DNA of 64,000 nt from Paracoccus aestuariivivens (GTDB lineage: Bacteria; Pseudomonadota; Alphaproteobacteria; Rhodobacterales; Rhodobacteraceae): the NCBI RefSeq assembly GCF_009711225.1, contig NZ_WMIE01000012.1, forward strand, positions 19,316-83,315, read 5' to 3'. Position 1 is the first letter of the stretch. Each line of letters opens with the position of its first letter. Both the position numbers and the translations under genes were made by a program. A model generated the notes under the pieces. It was not told the DNA's origin and ran no database searches. It worked only from the letters and a program-made list of their open reading frames with translations. Below, in pieces: positions 17,637 through 25,717 of the stretch.

Positions 17637-18584
17637 TCATCTTTCGCCCTTGCGGAAGGGCTGCATCAAAGCCGCAGGCACCGAAGCCCGCCGCGAGGTG
17701 ACGATCAGCGCAAGGATCGACAGCAGATAGGGCAGCATCAGGAAAATCTGATAGGGCAGATGCGCCCCCAGCGGAGTCTGCTGCAACCGGATCTGCAACG
17801 CATCAAACGCCGCGAACAGGAACGCCCCCGCCACCGCCTTGCCCGGTTTCCATGCGCCGAACACCACCAGCGCGATACAGATCCAGCCGCGCCCGTTCAC
17901 CATCTCGAAGAAGAACGAGTTGAAAGCCGACAGCGTCAGGAACGACCCGCCCACCGCCATCAGCCCCGACCCCGCGATGACCGCGCCCGAGCGCAGGCCC
18001 GCGACTGACAAGCCCTGCGCCTCGACCGAGGTCGGGTTTTCCCCAACCGCACGGATTGCCAGCCCCAGCGGCGTACGCGCCAGAACCAGCGCAAGCGCGA
18101 TGGCCAGACCGTAAGCCAGATAGGTCAGCGGCGTCTGCGAAAACAGCACCGGCCCGATCAACGGGATCTGCGACAGGACTGGCACCGGCCAAGTCGCGAA
18201 AGCCTCGATCTTGGGCGGAGACGTCACCTCGGGCAAGGCCAGCCGATAGGCGAAATAGCTTGATGACGAGGCCAGCAGCGTGATCCCGATGCCGACGACA
18301 TGCTGCGACAGGCCGAACAGCACCGTCAGCAACGCATGCAAGGCCCCGAACCCCATGCCGGTCAGAAACGCCACCCCGACCGCAGGCCAAAGTCCCATGC
18401 CCGAATAGGCCGCGAACCAGCCCGCAAAGGCCCCCGCGACCATGATCCCCTCGATCCCAAGGTTCAGCACGCCCGCGCGTTCGCACAGCAACTCGCCCAA
18501 TGTGGCAAAGATCAGCGGCGAGGCGATGCGGACCATCGCGACCCACAAACTGACCGAGGCGATAATGGTGAAAATCTCGCTCAT
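17637..18584 (-). CDS. ABC transporter permease, BMP/nucleoside type (2)
   Basis: A 315-residue permease of the BPD_transp_2 family (NupQ/YufQ type), hydrophobic throughout, with conserved FATLGELLCERAGVLNLGIEGIMVAGAFAGW near the N-terminus. It pairs with the permease encoded immediately upstream, whose stop it overlaps by ATGA. Together they form the membrane channel of a nucleoside importer. Confidence 0.9.
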   Translation of the reverse strand: MSEIFTIIASVSLWVAMVRIASPLIFATLGELLCERAGVLNLGIEGIMVAGAFAGWFAAYSGMGLWPAVGVAFLTGMGFGALHALLTVLFGLSQHVVGIGITLLASSSSYFAYRLALPEVTSPPKIEAFATWPVPVLSQIPLIGPVLFSQTPLTYLAYGLAIALALVLARTPLGLAIRAVGENPTSVEAQGLSVAGLRSGAVIAGSGLMAVGGSFLTLSAFNSFFFEMVNGRGWICIALVVFGAWKPGKAVAGAFLFAAFDALQIRLQQTPLGAHLPYQIFLMLPYLLSILALIVTSRRASVPAALMQPFRKGER

Positions 18585-19630
18585 GCGCGGCGCAACCGGT
18601 AACGGGTCATGGTCAGCGCCAGCACCATGGCAAGCAGGGCGAAAGCCAACAGCATATCCGCGATATAGGTCGGAACGCCCGCCGCGCGGCTCATGCTGTC
18701 CGCTCCGACAAAGATAGCCGCAACGAACAGGGCCGACAGCACCACCCCCAGCGGGTTCAGCCCCGCCAGCATCGCGACGACAATGCCGGTATAGCCATAG
18801 CCCGGTGACAGATCGAGCGTCAGGTTCCCTTTCAGCCCCGCCACCTCGGAAAAGCCAGCCAAGGCCGCAAGGCCGCCGGAAAGGACCGCGGTGCGGATCA
18901 CGACGCGCGGCACGCGGATACCGGCGAAACGGGCAGCAGTCTCACCTGCGCCGACCGCCCGCATTTCAAAGCCCGCCACAGTGTGGCGGTCCAGCAGCCA
19001 AACCGCCAACGCAGCGATCAGCGCCAGCCCGAAGCCCCAATGCAGCCGCAACCCCGACACGATCCGCGGCAACCGCGCCTCTTTCAGCAAAGGCGCGGAT
19101 TTCGGCCATCCCATTCCCATCGGGTCTTTCAGTGGCCCCTCCAGCAGCATCGAGATGAACAGCAGCATCACGAAATTCAGCAAAAGCGTGGTCACCACCT
19201 CATCGACGCCAAGGCGCAGCTTCAACAGCGCCGGACCGACCAGCATCGCGGCCCCTGCGACGATGGCCCCCAGCGCCATGACGGGGATCAGCACCGGCGC
19301 GGGCAAGGGCAGTGCGCCGGTCCCCAACAGCACCGTCACCAAGGCGCCCGCATAAAGCTGCGCCTCGGCCCCGATATTCCAAAGCCGCGCACGAAACGCG
19401 ACGGCAATCGCAAGTCCGGTAAAGATCAGGGGCGTCGCGCGGTTCAATGTCTCGAGCGCAGCGAATTTCGAGCCGACCGCGCCTTTCACGATCAGTCCCA
19501 GCACCGCCATCGGATCGGACCCCGAAACCAGCGCCAGAAAACCTGCCAGAATGACCGTCGCGGCCAGCGCGATAACAACAGGCAGCACCCGCCGCATCGG
19601 GCTTGGGTCAGCGATCGGCTCAAGCCGCAT
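18581..19630 (-). CDS. ABC transporter permease, BMP/nucleoside type (1)
   Basis: A 349-residue permease (NupP/YufP type) with about eight or more hydrophobic segments. Signature stretches include ALETLNRATPLIFTGLAIAVAFRARLWNIGAEAQLY and ATTLLLNFVMLLF-type motifs. The gene overlaps the end of the ATPase gene by 11 bp and the next permease by 4 bp, showing a tightly coupled operon. Confidence 0.9.
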   Translation of the reverse strand: MRLEPIADPSPMRRVLPVVIALAATVILAGFLALVSGSDPMAVLGLIVKGAVGSKFAALETLNRATPLIFTGLAIAVAFRARLWNIGAEAQLYAGALVTVLLGTGALPLPAPVLIPVMALGAIVAGAAMLVGPALLKLRLGVDEVVTTLLLNFVMLLFISMLLEGPLKDPMGMGWPKSAPLLKEARLPRIVSGLRLHWGFGLALIAALAVWLLDRHTVAGFEMRAVGAGETAARFAGIRVPRVVIRTAVLSGGLAALAGFSEVAGLKGNLTLDLSPGYGYTGIVVAMLAGLNPLGVVLSALFVAAIFVGADSMSRAAGVPTYIADMLLAFALLAMVLALTMTRYRLRRA

Positions 19631-21155
19631 GATCGAACCCCTGCCCCGCCATCCACAGCCCCAGATCCGCCGCGCTCATCGAACCACGCGGAAATTGCGG
19701 CGACAGCCGCCCGTCCGAGATCACGTGGATGACATCCGACAGCGCCATGACCTCCTCCAGATCCTCGGATATCAGCAGGATCGCCGCCCCGCGCGCCCTT
19801 GCCGCAAGCAGGCGCTCCTGCACGAAGCGCACCGCGCCGATATCCAGACCGCGCACCGGCTGGTTGGCCAGAATGATCGCGGGGCTTTCTTCCAGCGCGC
19901 GTCCAAGGATCAGTTTCTGCATATTCCCCCCCGAAAGCAGGCGGATGCGGGCATCGGGGCCGGAGCAACGGATGTCATAGCCATAGATCAGCCCTTCCGC
20001 ATGACGGCGCGCGGCGCGCCAGTCGATCCAGCCATGCCGCGAGAAGCGCGGATCGCGAAGCCGCTCGATCACCGCGTTTTCGGTCAGGGTGAAATCGCCG
20101 ATCGTGCCTGCGTGATGGCGGTCCTCGGGGATGCGGGCGACGCCCTGACCGATAGCGGCCAGTGGAGACCAGTCCGGAATGTCGCGCCCACCGATCTGGA
20201 ACCGGCCCGCGACAGGCACGGCCAGCCCCGCGATCAGCGCCGCCAGCGCCCCCTGCCCGTTCCCCGAGACGCCCGCCAATCCGGTGATCCGCCCCGCCAC
20301 CAGATCAAGGCTGGCATTGACCAGATCGGGGTGGAACCCTTGCGTCGCGACACGCTCCAGCCGCAGCGCGACTGCGCCTTCCGCGACGGTCGGGATCGCG
20401 GGGGATCTGATCTCGGCCCCGACCATCATCGCCGCAAGTCGCGCCGGATCGGTATCTGCCACGGCCACTTCGCCCACGACCCGACCATGCCGCAGCACGA
20501 CCACGCGGTCGGCAATCCCGATCACCTCGTGCAACTTGTGCGAGATAAAGATCACCGCAAGCCCCTGCGCCACCGCATGACGCAGGGTGGCGAACAGCGC
20601 CTCGGCCTCTTGCGGGGTCAGAACGGCGGTCGGCTCGTCAAGGATCAGGACGCGCGCCTTGCGATAAAGCGCCTTCAGGATCTCGACCCGCTGACGCTCG
20701 CCGACCGACAGATCGGCGACCCGCGCATCTGGATCGACCGCCAGACCGAAATCCTGCGCCAAGGCCGCAATCCGCGCCCGCGCCGCCCCGCGATTGAGCC
20801 GCAAACCGAACAGGGGTCGCGTGCCCAGCAGCAGATTGTCCAGCACCGTCAGGTTCTCGGCCAGCGTGAAATGCTGGTGCACCATACCGACGCCGCGATC
20901 CAGCGCGGCGCGGGGCTGGCCTGCGGGCAGCGCCTCGCCCAGAACCTCGATACGGCCCTGATCGGCGGTGTAATGGCCGAACAGGATATTCATCAGCGTG
21001 GTCTTGCCCGCGCCGTTTTCCCCCAGCAGGGCCAGAACCTCGCCCTGCGCGACCTCAAGCGAGATCGCGTCATTCGCCAGCACCGCGCCAAAGCGCTTGG
21101 TGATGCCGTCAAGGCGCAGCGCGACGGGCCGCGACTTGGGGGCAGTCCCGCTCAT
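19620..21155 (-). CDS. ABC transporter ATPase, duplicated (BMP/nucleoside type)
   Basis: A 511-residue ATPase with two nucleotide-binding domains. The first has Walker A GENGAGKTT, signature LSVGERQRVEILKAL and Walker B VLILDEPTAVLTP. The second is degenerate at Walker A (GVSGNGQGAL) but keeps a signature LSGGNMQKLILGRAL and an altered Walker B (AIILANQPVRGLDIGA). This asymmetry is normal for sugar and nucleoside importers of this class. The start MSGTAPKS lies 7 bp after the stop of the binding-protein gene. Confidence 0.92.
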   Translation of the reverse strand: MSGTAPKSRPVALRLDGITKRFGAVLANDAISLEVAQGEVLALLGENGAGKTTLMNILFGHYTADQGRIEVLGEALPAGQPRAALDRGVGMVHQHFTLAENLTVLDNLLLGTRPLFGLRLNRGAARARIAALAQDFGLAVDPDARVADLSVGERQRVEILKALYRKARVLILDEPTAVLTPQEAEALFATLRHAVAQGLAVIFISHKLHEVIGIADRVVVLRHGRVVGEVAVADTDPARLAAMMVGAEIRSPAIPTVAEGAVALRLERVATQGFHPDLVNASLDLVAGRITGLAGVSGNGQGALAALIAGLAVPVAGRFQIGGRDIPDWSPLAAIGQGVARIPEDRHHAGTIGDFTLTENAVIERLRDPRFSRHGWIDWRAARRHAEGLIYGYDIRCSGPDARIRLLSGGNMQKLILGRALEESPAIILANQPVRGLDIGAVRFVQERLLAARARGAAILLISEDLEEVMALSDVIHVISDGRLSPQFPRGSMSAADLGLWMAGQGFDHAA

Positions 21156-21162
21156 CGCCGGA

Positions 21163-22176
21163 TCACGAGGCCTTGGGCTCGGAATCGTCCACCGCGACCT
21201 CCAGGCTGCCATCCTTGATCGCGGCTTCCTTGGCCGCGATCATCTCCATCGCCGCCGCCGGTATCTTGCCGTCGAACGTCCCGAGCGGCGCAAGCGAGGC
21301 CCCGCCCTTGGCCATGTAGGAATAAAGCCCGTAATTCTCGGCCTTGAAGGCCCCCGCCTTCACCTTGTCCAGTGCGGCAGTCAGCGTCGGCTCGAAATGC
21401 CACAAGGCCGAGGCGACCACGGTTTCAGGATAATCCGCCTGCGTGTCGATCACATTGCCGATCGCCAGCACGCCTTTTTCCTTGGCCGCGTCCGACACGC
21501 CAAAGCGTTCCGCATACATCACATCCGCGCCGCCCTCGATCATCGCCAAAGCGGTCTCCTTGGCTTTCGGTGGATCGAACCACGAGCCGATGAAGCTGAT
21601 CTGGAATTTCGCGTCGGGCCGCGTCTCGCGCACACCGGCCATGAAGGCATGCATCAAGCGGTTCACCTCGGGGATCGGGAAGCCGCCGACCATGCCGATA
21701 TTGCCGGTCTTGGTCATCGCGCCCGCGACGATACCCGTCAGATAGGATGCATCCTGTATATAATTGTCGAACACGCCGAAATTCGCCAGCGCGTCGTCGG
21801 GCATGAAGCTCGACCCCATCAGGAAGGCGGTCTCGGGATATTCTGCGGCGACCTCGCGGGCCTCCTGCTCGACGCCAAAGACCTCGCCTACGATCAGTTG
21901 CGCGCCGCCTTCGGCATATTCGCGCATCACGCGCGGATAATCGGTGTTCGAGACATTCTCGGAGAACGTGTACTCGATCCCGCCCGCAGCCTTGGCAGCT
22001 TCGGCGGCTTTATGGATACGGCTGACCCATTGCTGCTCGACCGGAACGGTATAGATCCCCGCGACCTTGATCGGAGCGGTCTGGGCACGCGCGCGCCCCA
22101 GACCCAAAGTCACCGCGCCTGCCGCAACCCCCGTCGCCAGAATGTGACGCCGGTTCAGAAGTAATGAGTTAGCCAT
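21163..22176 (-). CDS. BMP family substrate-binding lipoprotein-like protein (nucleoside importer)
   Basis: A 337-residue periplasmic binding protein of the BMP (basic membrane protein) family. It has a twin-arginine signal (NRRHILATGVAAGAVTLGLG) ending near ARAQ; no lipobox Cys is seen. The fold is recognisable from IKVAGIYTVPVEQQWVSRIHKAAEAA and the GGFPIPEVNRLMHAFMAGVRETRPD stretch. Family members bind purine or pyrimidine nucleosides. First gene of the operon ending in codA, so it defines what is imported: a nucleoside or nucleobase-like compound. Confidence 0.85.
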   Translation of the reverse strand: MANSLLLNRRHILATGVAAGAVTLGLGRARAQTAPIKVAGIYTVPVEQQWVSRIHKAAEAAKAAGGIEYTFSENVSNTDYPRVMREYAEGGAQLIVGEVFGVEQEAREVAAEYPETAFLMGSSFMPDDALANFGVFDNYIQDASYLTGIVAGAMTKTGNIGMVGGFPIPEVNRLMHAFMAGVRETRPDAKFQISFIGSWFDPPKAKETALAMIEGGADVMYAERFGVSDAAKEKGVLAIGNVIDTQADYPETVVASALWHFEPTLTAALDKVKAGAFKAENYGLYSYMAKGGASLAPLGTFDGKIPAAAMEMIAAKEAAIKDGSLEVAVDDSEPKAS

Positions 22177-22274
22177 GATCTCTCCCGTCGGATCTGCCGT
22201 CCAGCCTTTCGAGAAGATGGTGAAACCCGCATCGATTCGTTAAGAGAAATCGCGCCTCTGCGGTCAGACTGACG

Positions 22275-22299
22275 CTTCTGCCCAAGGTTTGGGCAGAAG
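22275..22299 (-). terminator. Terminator hairpin after rraA-like gene
   Basis: A perfect 11-bp stem (CTTCTGCCCAA / TTGGGCAGAAG) with a 3-nt loop lies 13 bp downstream of the rraA-like stop, before the BMP operon promoter region. A short palindrome GTCAG-A-CTGAC (22263-22273) follows it. Confidence 0.65.
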
Positions 22300-22312
22300 A
22301 CCGCCGATCCGT

Positions 22313-22981
22313 CTAGGGCCTGTCCGCTACCCGCGCCCGTGAGCCATTCAGATCGGCCAGCGACTCTCCGGCGGCGATGCGTTGACGCCATTCCACCTCG
22401 CGGTTTTCGTCGGCAACCGCCCGATCGACCAACCCGCCAAGCGCCGGATCGCACGGATCAAGCCTGAGCAACCCGTTCGCATCGCCAAACAGCAGATCTC
22501 CGGTCCGCACGATCACGTCGCCGATGATGACCGGACCGAACAACTCGGCCCCCGGAACATCCAGAACGCGGGTTGTGACCACATTCAATCCGCGCGCATA
22601 GACCGGCAGGCCCAGTTCCTGCAGTTCCTCGATATCGGTGACGATGCCGTCAACAACGATCCCCGCCGCGCCCGCAGCCTTGGCGGCGCGGGCGACCATC
22701 TCTCCGACGCAGGCGACATGATGATCGCCTGCCCGGTCGATGACCAGAACGTCACCCGCCCGCAATTCGTCCAGCACCAGATGCACCGGCAGGGCGTCGG
22801 GCAATGGCTGGCGCACAGTCACCGCCCGCCCCAGCAACTTGCCCGCGACAAGCGGCCGCACCTGCGGCGAGACGATGCCGGTCGTCAGGTAATGCCCCAG
22901 AGATGCCGGTTGAATGCCGCGCATCTTGTCCAGCATCGCCTCGGGCAGTTCGACCGGTTCCGGTCGTGGATGGCGGATCAT
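22313..22981 (-). CDS. RraA / HMG-CHA aldolase superfamily protein
   Basis: A 222-residue protein of the RraA-like fold (methyltransferase-like swivelling domain). The core GEMVARAAKAAGAAGIVVDGIVTDIEELQELGLPVYARG aligns with the family motif around the D-x20-R-D signature of class II pyruvate aldolases, but the Arg of the RD pair is Thr here (DGIVTD). That Arg normally holds the pyruvate carboxylate. It may therefore be a non-aldolase decarboxylase or hydratase-like member, or have a different substrate. It overlaps the HpcH-like gene by 4 bp and is last in the TRAP operon. Confidence 0.72.
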   Translation of the reverse strand: MIRHPRPEPVELPEAMLDKMRGIQPASLGHYLTTGIVSPQVRPLVAGKLLGRAVTVRQPLPDALPVHLVLDELRAGDVLVIDRAGDHHVACVGEMVARAAKAAGAAGIVVDGIVTDIEELQELGLPVYARGLNVVTTRVLDVPGAELFGPVIIGDVIVRTGDLLFGDANGLLRLDPCDPALGGLVDRAVADENREVEWRQRIAAGESLADLNGSRARVADRP

Positions 22982-23769
22982 TCCTGTCCTCCGCGCACCT
23001 GCGCCGCCAACATGGCCGCGTTCCGGCAGCCCTGATGCAGGAACGCCATGTCGTTGCCGACCAGCAGCATGTCACCGCCCTCGGCCAGCAATTCGGCCAC
23101 CTGCGCGGGATCGGCAGGGAAACAGGGCAGCATGACGCGGATGTTGCGGGCGTGGCATTTCTCGACCAGTTGCCGCATCGCCGACCGCACCTGCGGATGG
23201 CGCATCGAATAATCGACCGGAATCCCGCAAGACAACGCGTAATCCGCAGGACCGAAATGCACCGCGTCAATTCCCGGCACGTCCAGAATGGCGTCGATCT
23301 CCGCGAAGAACTCCGGACTTTCGGCCATCGGAACCAGCAGGGTCTCGCGGTTCGATTGTTCGGCATAGGCCGCCCAGTCGAAATCCGGTCCACCATAGCC
23401 CGCCGACCGGACCGAGCTGTCGCCGCCGCGACGCCCCAGCGGCGGAAACTTGGTCGCTTGAACGATGGCCCGCATCTGCGCCGCATTATGGACCTGCGGG
23501 ATGATCACCCCTTCGGCCCCCAGTTCCAACGCCTTGCGCAAGCCCACCGGATCGCTGTCGGGAACCCGCACCAAGGGCGAGACCCCCGCCAGCCGCGCGG
23601 CAAGGATCATCCGCTCCATCGGCAGATCAAGTCCAAGCGCGGTATGCTCGGCATCGATGAAGACGAAATCCAGACCCCATTTGCCCGCGATCTCGACCAC
23701 GGCCGGCGCACCGGAATAGACATTCATCCCGAATGTCGGGCGTCCCAGCTTGTCGCGCAGATTGCTCAT
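22978..23769 (-). CDS. HpcH/HpaI family aldolase-like protein
   Basis: A 263-residue class II aldolase/citrate-lyase-beta fold protein. The catalytic His region (FVFIDAEHTALGL), the phosphate/carboxylate Arg (PLVRVPDSD), GAEGVIIPQVHNAAQ and metal Asp (AVHFGPADYALSCG) are present. The stretch that normally reads VQVET with metal Glu is VPMAES here, so the usual Gln is replaced. Family members cleave 4-hydroxy-2-oxo acids to pyruvate and an aldehyde. ATG at 23769 overlaps the amidase stop (ATGA), so I prefer it to the upstream TTG. Confidence 0.8.
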   Translation of the reverse strand: MSNLRDKLGRPTFGMNVYSGAPAVVEIAGKWGLDFVFIDAEHTALGLDLPMERMILAARLAGVSPLVRVPDSDPVGLRKALELGAEGVIIPQVHNAAQMRAIVQATKFPPLGRRGGDSSVRSAGYGGPDFDWAAYAEQSNRETLLVPMAESPEFFAEIDAILDVPGIDAVHFGPADYALSCGIPVDYSMRHPQVRSAMRQLVEKCHARNIRVMLPCFPADPAQVAELLAEGGDMLLVGNDMAFLHQGCRNAAMLAAQVRGGQE

Positions 23770-24596
23770 GCGCAAACCTGCGAGGCGCAGATGCGGTAAT
23801 CCTGCGGGCGGCGATCCGCGAAAGGATGCACCTCGTAAACGCCCGGATCGCGGATAATCGATTTGACGCGGGCCTGCTCAAGATCAACATCGACCATGAA
23901 AATGCCGTCATCCATTCCGGCATTGATGATCTCGCGCCCGTCGGGGCCGATCACATGGCTCGACCCCATGAAGCCCATGCCGTCATCGACGTCATTACGG
24001 TTGGCGGACAGGAAATAGACAAAGTTCTCGGCAGCGCGCACGCGGCTGAACAGGTCGGGCAGGATGCGGGCGGCCTCGGGCCAGGCAGCGGGCAGCACGA
24101 TCAGTTCGGCACCTTCCAGCGCCAGCGTCCGCGCAACCTCGGGGAAGCGGATCTCGTAGCAGATCGCCAGACCGATGCGGCCGATCTCGGTGTCGAATAC
24201 CGACGGGCCTTCGATCTGGGGAATATCCACGAAACGGTCGCCGATCATGAAGGGCAGGTGCATCTTGTGATGCAGCCCGATGATGCCCTGCGGCCCGATC
24301 AGGGCGGCGGTGTTCAGCGCCTCGTCGCCACGCTTGTGATAGAAGCCGACGACGATATGGATATTGCCGTCGCGGGCTGCGGCAATAACGGGCTCCAGAT
24401 CGCCGCGCTCGATATCGACCGCCGCTGCCAACAGGCTGGCGCGGTCATCGAACGAGCCGCCGGTCAGGAAGCATTCGGGAAAGGCGATCAGCCGCGCGCC
24501 AAGCCCGGCCGCCTCGCGGGATTTTTCCGCGACAAGCGCGATCGTGGCGGCGGTGTCGCCATGGATCGGCGAGAACTGGGCGAATGAGATCTTCAT
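23766..24596 (-). CDS. Carbon-nitrogen hydrolase (nitrilase superfamily amidase)
   Basis: A 276-residue cytoplasmic hydrolase with the Glu-Lys-Cys triad visible: Glu in LIAFPECFLTGG, Lys in LHHKMHLPFM and Cys in GLAICYEIRFPE. It hydrolyses a C-N bond of an amide, carbamoyl or ureido compound. It is downstream of a carboxylate-type TRAP importer and upstream of two aldolase-like proteins, which suggests release of ammonia from an imported amide acid before C-C cleavage. The start MKISFAQF is chosen because the family begins there. Confidence 0.85.
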   Translation of the reverse strand: MKISFAQFSPIHGDTAATIALVAEKSREAAGLGARLIAFPECFLTGGSFDDRASLLAAAVDIERGDLEPVIAAARDGNIHIVVGFYHKRGDEALNTAALIGPQGIIGLHHKMHLPFMIGDRFVDIPQIEGPSVFDTEIGRIGLAICYEIRFPEVARTLALEGAELIVLPAAWPEAARILPDLFSRVRAAENFVYFLSANRNDVDDGMGFMGSSHVIGPDGREIINAGMDDGIFMVDVDLEQARVKSIIRDPGVYEVHPFADRRPQDYRICASQVCA

Positions 24597-24651
24597 GGAT
24601 ATGTTCCGGTCGTTGGAATGAAGGGGGCGGCGCTCACCGCCCCCGAAAAGG

Positions 24652-25659
24652 TCAGTCCAGCTTGAAGCCGACCGCATCGAAGACGGTCTTGCTCAGCGCG
24701 GGATCGAAGGTTTCCGAGTATTTCGCGATGACAGGGCGCACGGCCTCTTTCATGCGGTCCAGCTCGGCGGGCTCGATTTCGGTGACGGTGTTTCCGGCGT
24801 CGCGGATCGCATCCAGCGCCGTGGTCTGCGCCTCGCGCGAGATCTTGCGCTGCTCGAGCGCGGTTTCGCGGGCCACATCGATGATCAGCGCCTTCTCGTC
24901 GTCGTTCAGCTTGTCCCAGAAGGGTTTGCCGATCAGCACGATCTGCGGATTGTAATTGTGCCGCGTCACCGAGACGTATTTCTGCACCTCGTGATATTTC
25001 GAACCGTAGATGAACGGCGCGGTGGTTTCCTGACCATCGACAGCGCCGGTTTCCAGCGCGGTGTAAAGTTCGGTCACGGCCATGGGCAGCGGGTTCGCCC
25101 CCAGCGCCGACCACATGTCGATCAAAAGCTGGTTCTGCTGCACGCGGATTTTCAGGCCCGCCATGTCCTCAAGCTTGTGGACCTCGTGCTTGTTGTTCGT
25201 GAGCAGACGGAAGCCCTGCTCCCAGAAGGCCAGACCGATCACGCCATGTTCGGGCAGTTGGTCGGTCAGTTGCTTGCCGACCTCGCCATCCAGCAATTTG
25301 TCCATCACCTCGACATCCTGATAGATGAAGGGCAGGTCCAGAATGCCGAAATCCGGCTCCTGGGTGATCATATTGCCCGCGTTCCACACCATCATCTCGA
25401 TGACGCCGCCCTGTAGCGAGGACAGGACCTGCACGTCGCCGCCCAGAACGCCATTGGCGAAGACGCGGGTGTTCAGCTTGCCACCGCTGCGCTCGGCCAG
25501 CTTTTCGGCAAAGATATGCATGCCCTGCACCGGCGGCGTGCCCTCTTGGCCGGTCGCGGCGAATTTGATCATGCGCGAATTGTAGTCCTGAGCCTGAGCC
25601 GAGGTTGCAAGAAGGGCAGCGGTCAAAAGACCGATCAAGGTTTTCATCGTCATTTCCAT
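24652..25659 (-). CDS. TRAP transporter substrate-binding protein (DctP)
   Basis: A 335-residue periplasmic binding protein with signal peptide (MKTLIGLLTAALLATSAQAQ). The DctP motif region includes GAVDGQETTAPFIYGSKYHEVQKYVS and the conserved Arg segment LKIRVQQNQ that usually binds a substrate carboxylate. It captures an organic acid for the DctQM membrane unit encoded upstream. Three in-frame ATGs lie at 25659, 25653 and 25647; the last has GGAAAT before it. Substrate unknown; the neighbours suggest an amidated or ureido acid. Confidence 0.9.
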   Translation of the reverse strand: MEMTMKTLIGLLTAALLATSAQAQDYNSRMIKFAATGQEGTPPVQGMHIFAEKLAERSGGKLNTRVFANGVLGGDVQVLSSLQGGVIEMMVWNAGNMITQEPDFGILDLPFIYQDVEVMDKLLDGEVGKQLTDQLPEHGVIGLAFWEQGFRLLTNNKHEVHKLEDMAGLKIRVQQNQLLIDMWSALGANPLPMAVTELYTALETGAVDGQETTAPFIYGSKYHEVQKYVSVTRHNYNPQIVLIGKPFWDKLNDDEKALIIDVARETALEQRKISREAQTTALDAIRDAGNTVTEIEPAELDRMKEAVRPVIAKYSETFDPALSKTVFDAVGFKLD

Positions 25660-25717
25660 GTTGGTTTGAGTGGGGAGTGGAAGCGATTGGCCGGGGGTCT
25701 TGCGCCCCCTTGACCGA

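Noticed and set aside
19551..21218. 555-codon plus-strand open frame over the ABC ATPase gene
   Set aside because: It is a shadow of the ATPase, with low-complexity composition and no recognisable domain.
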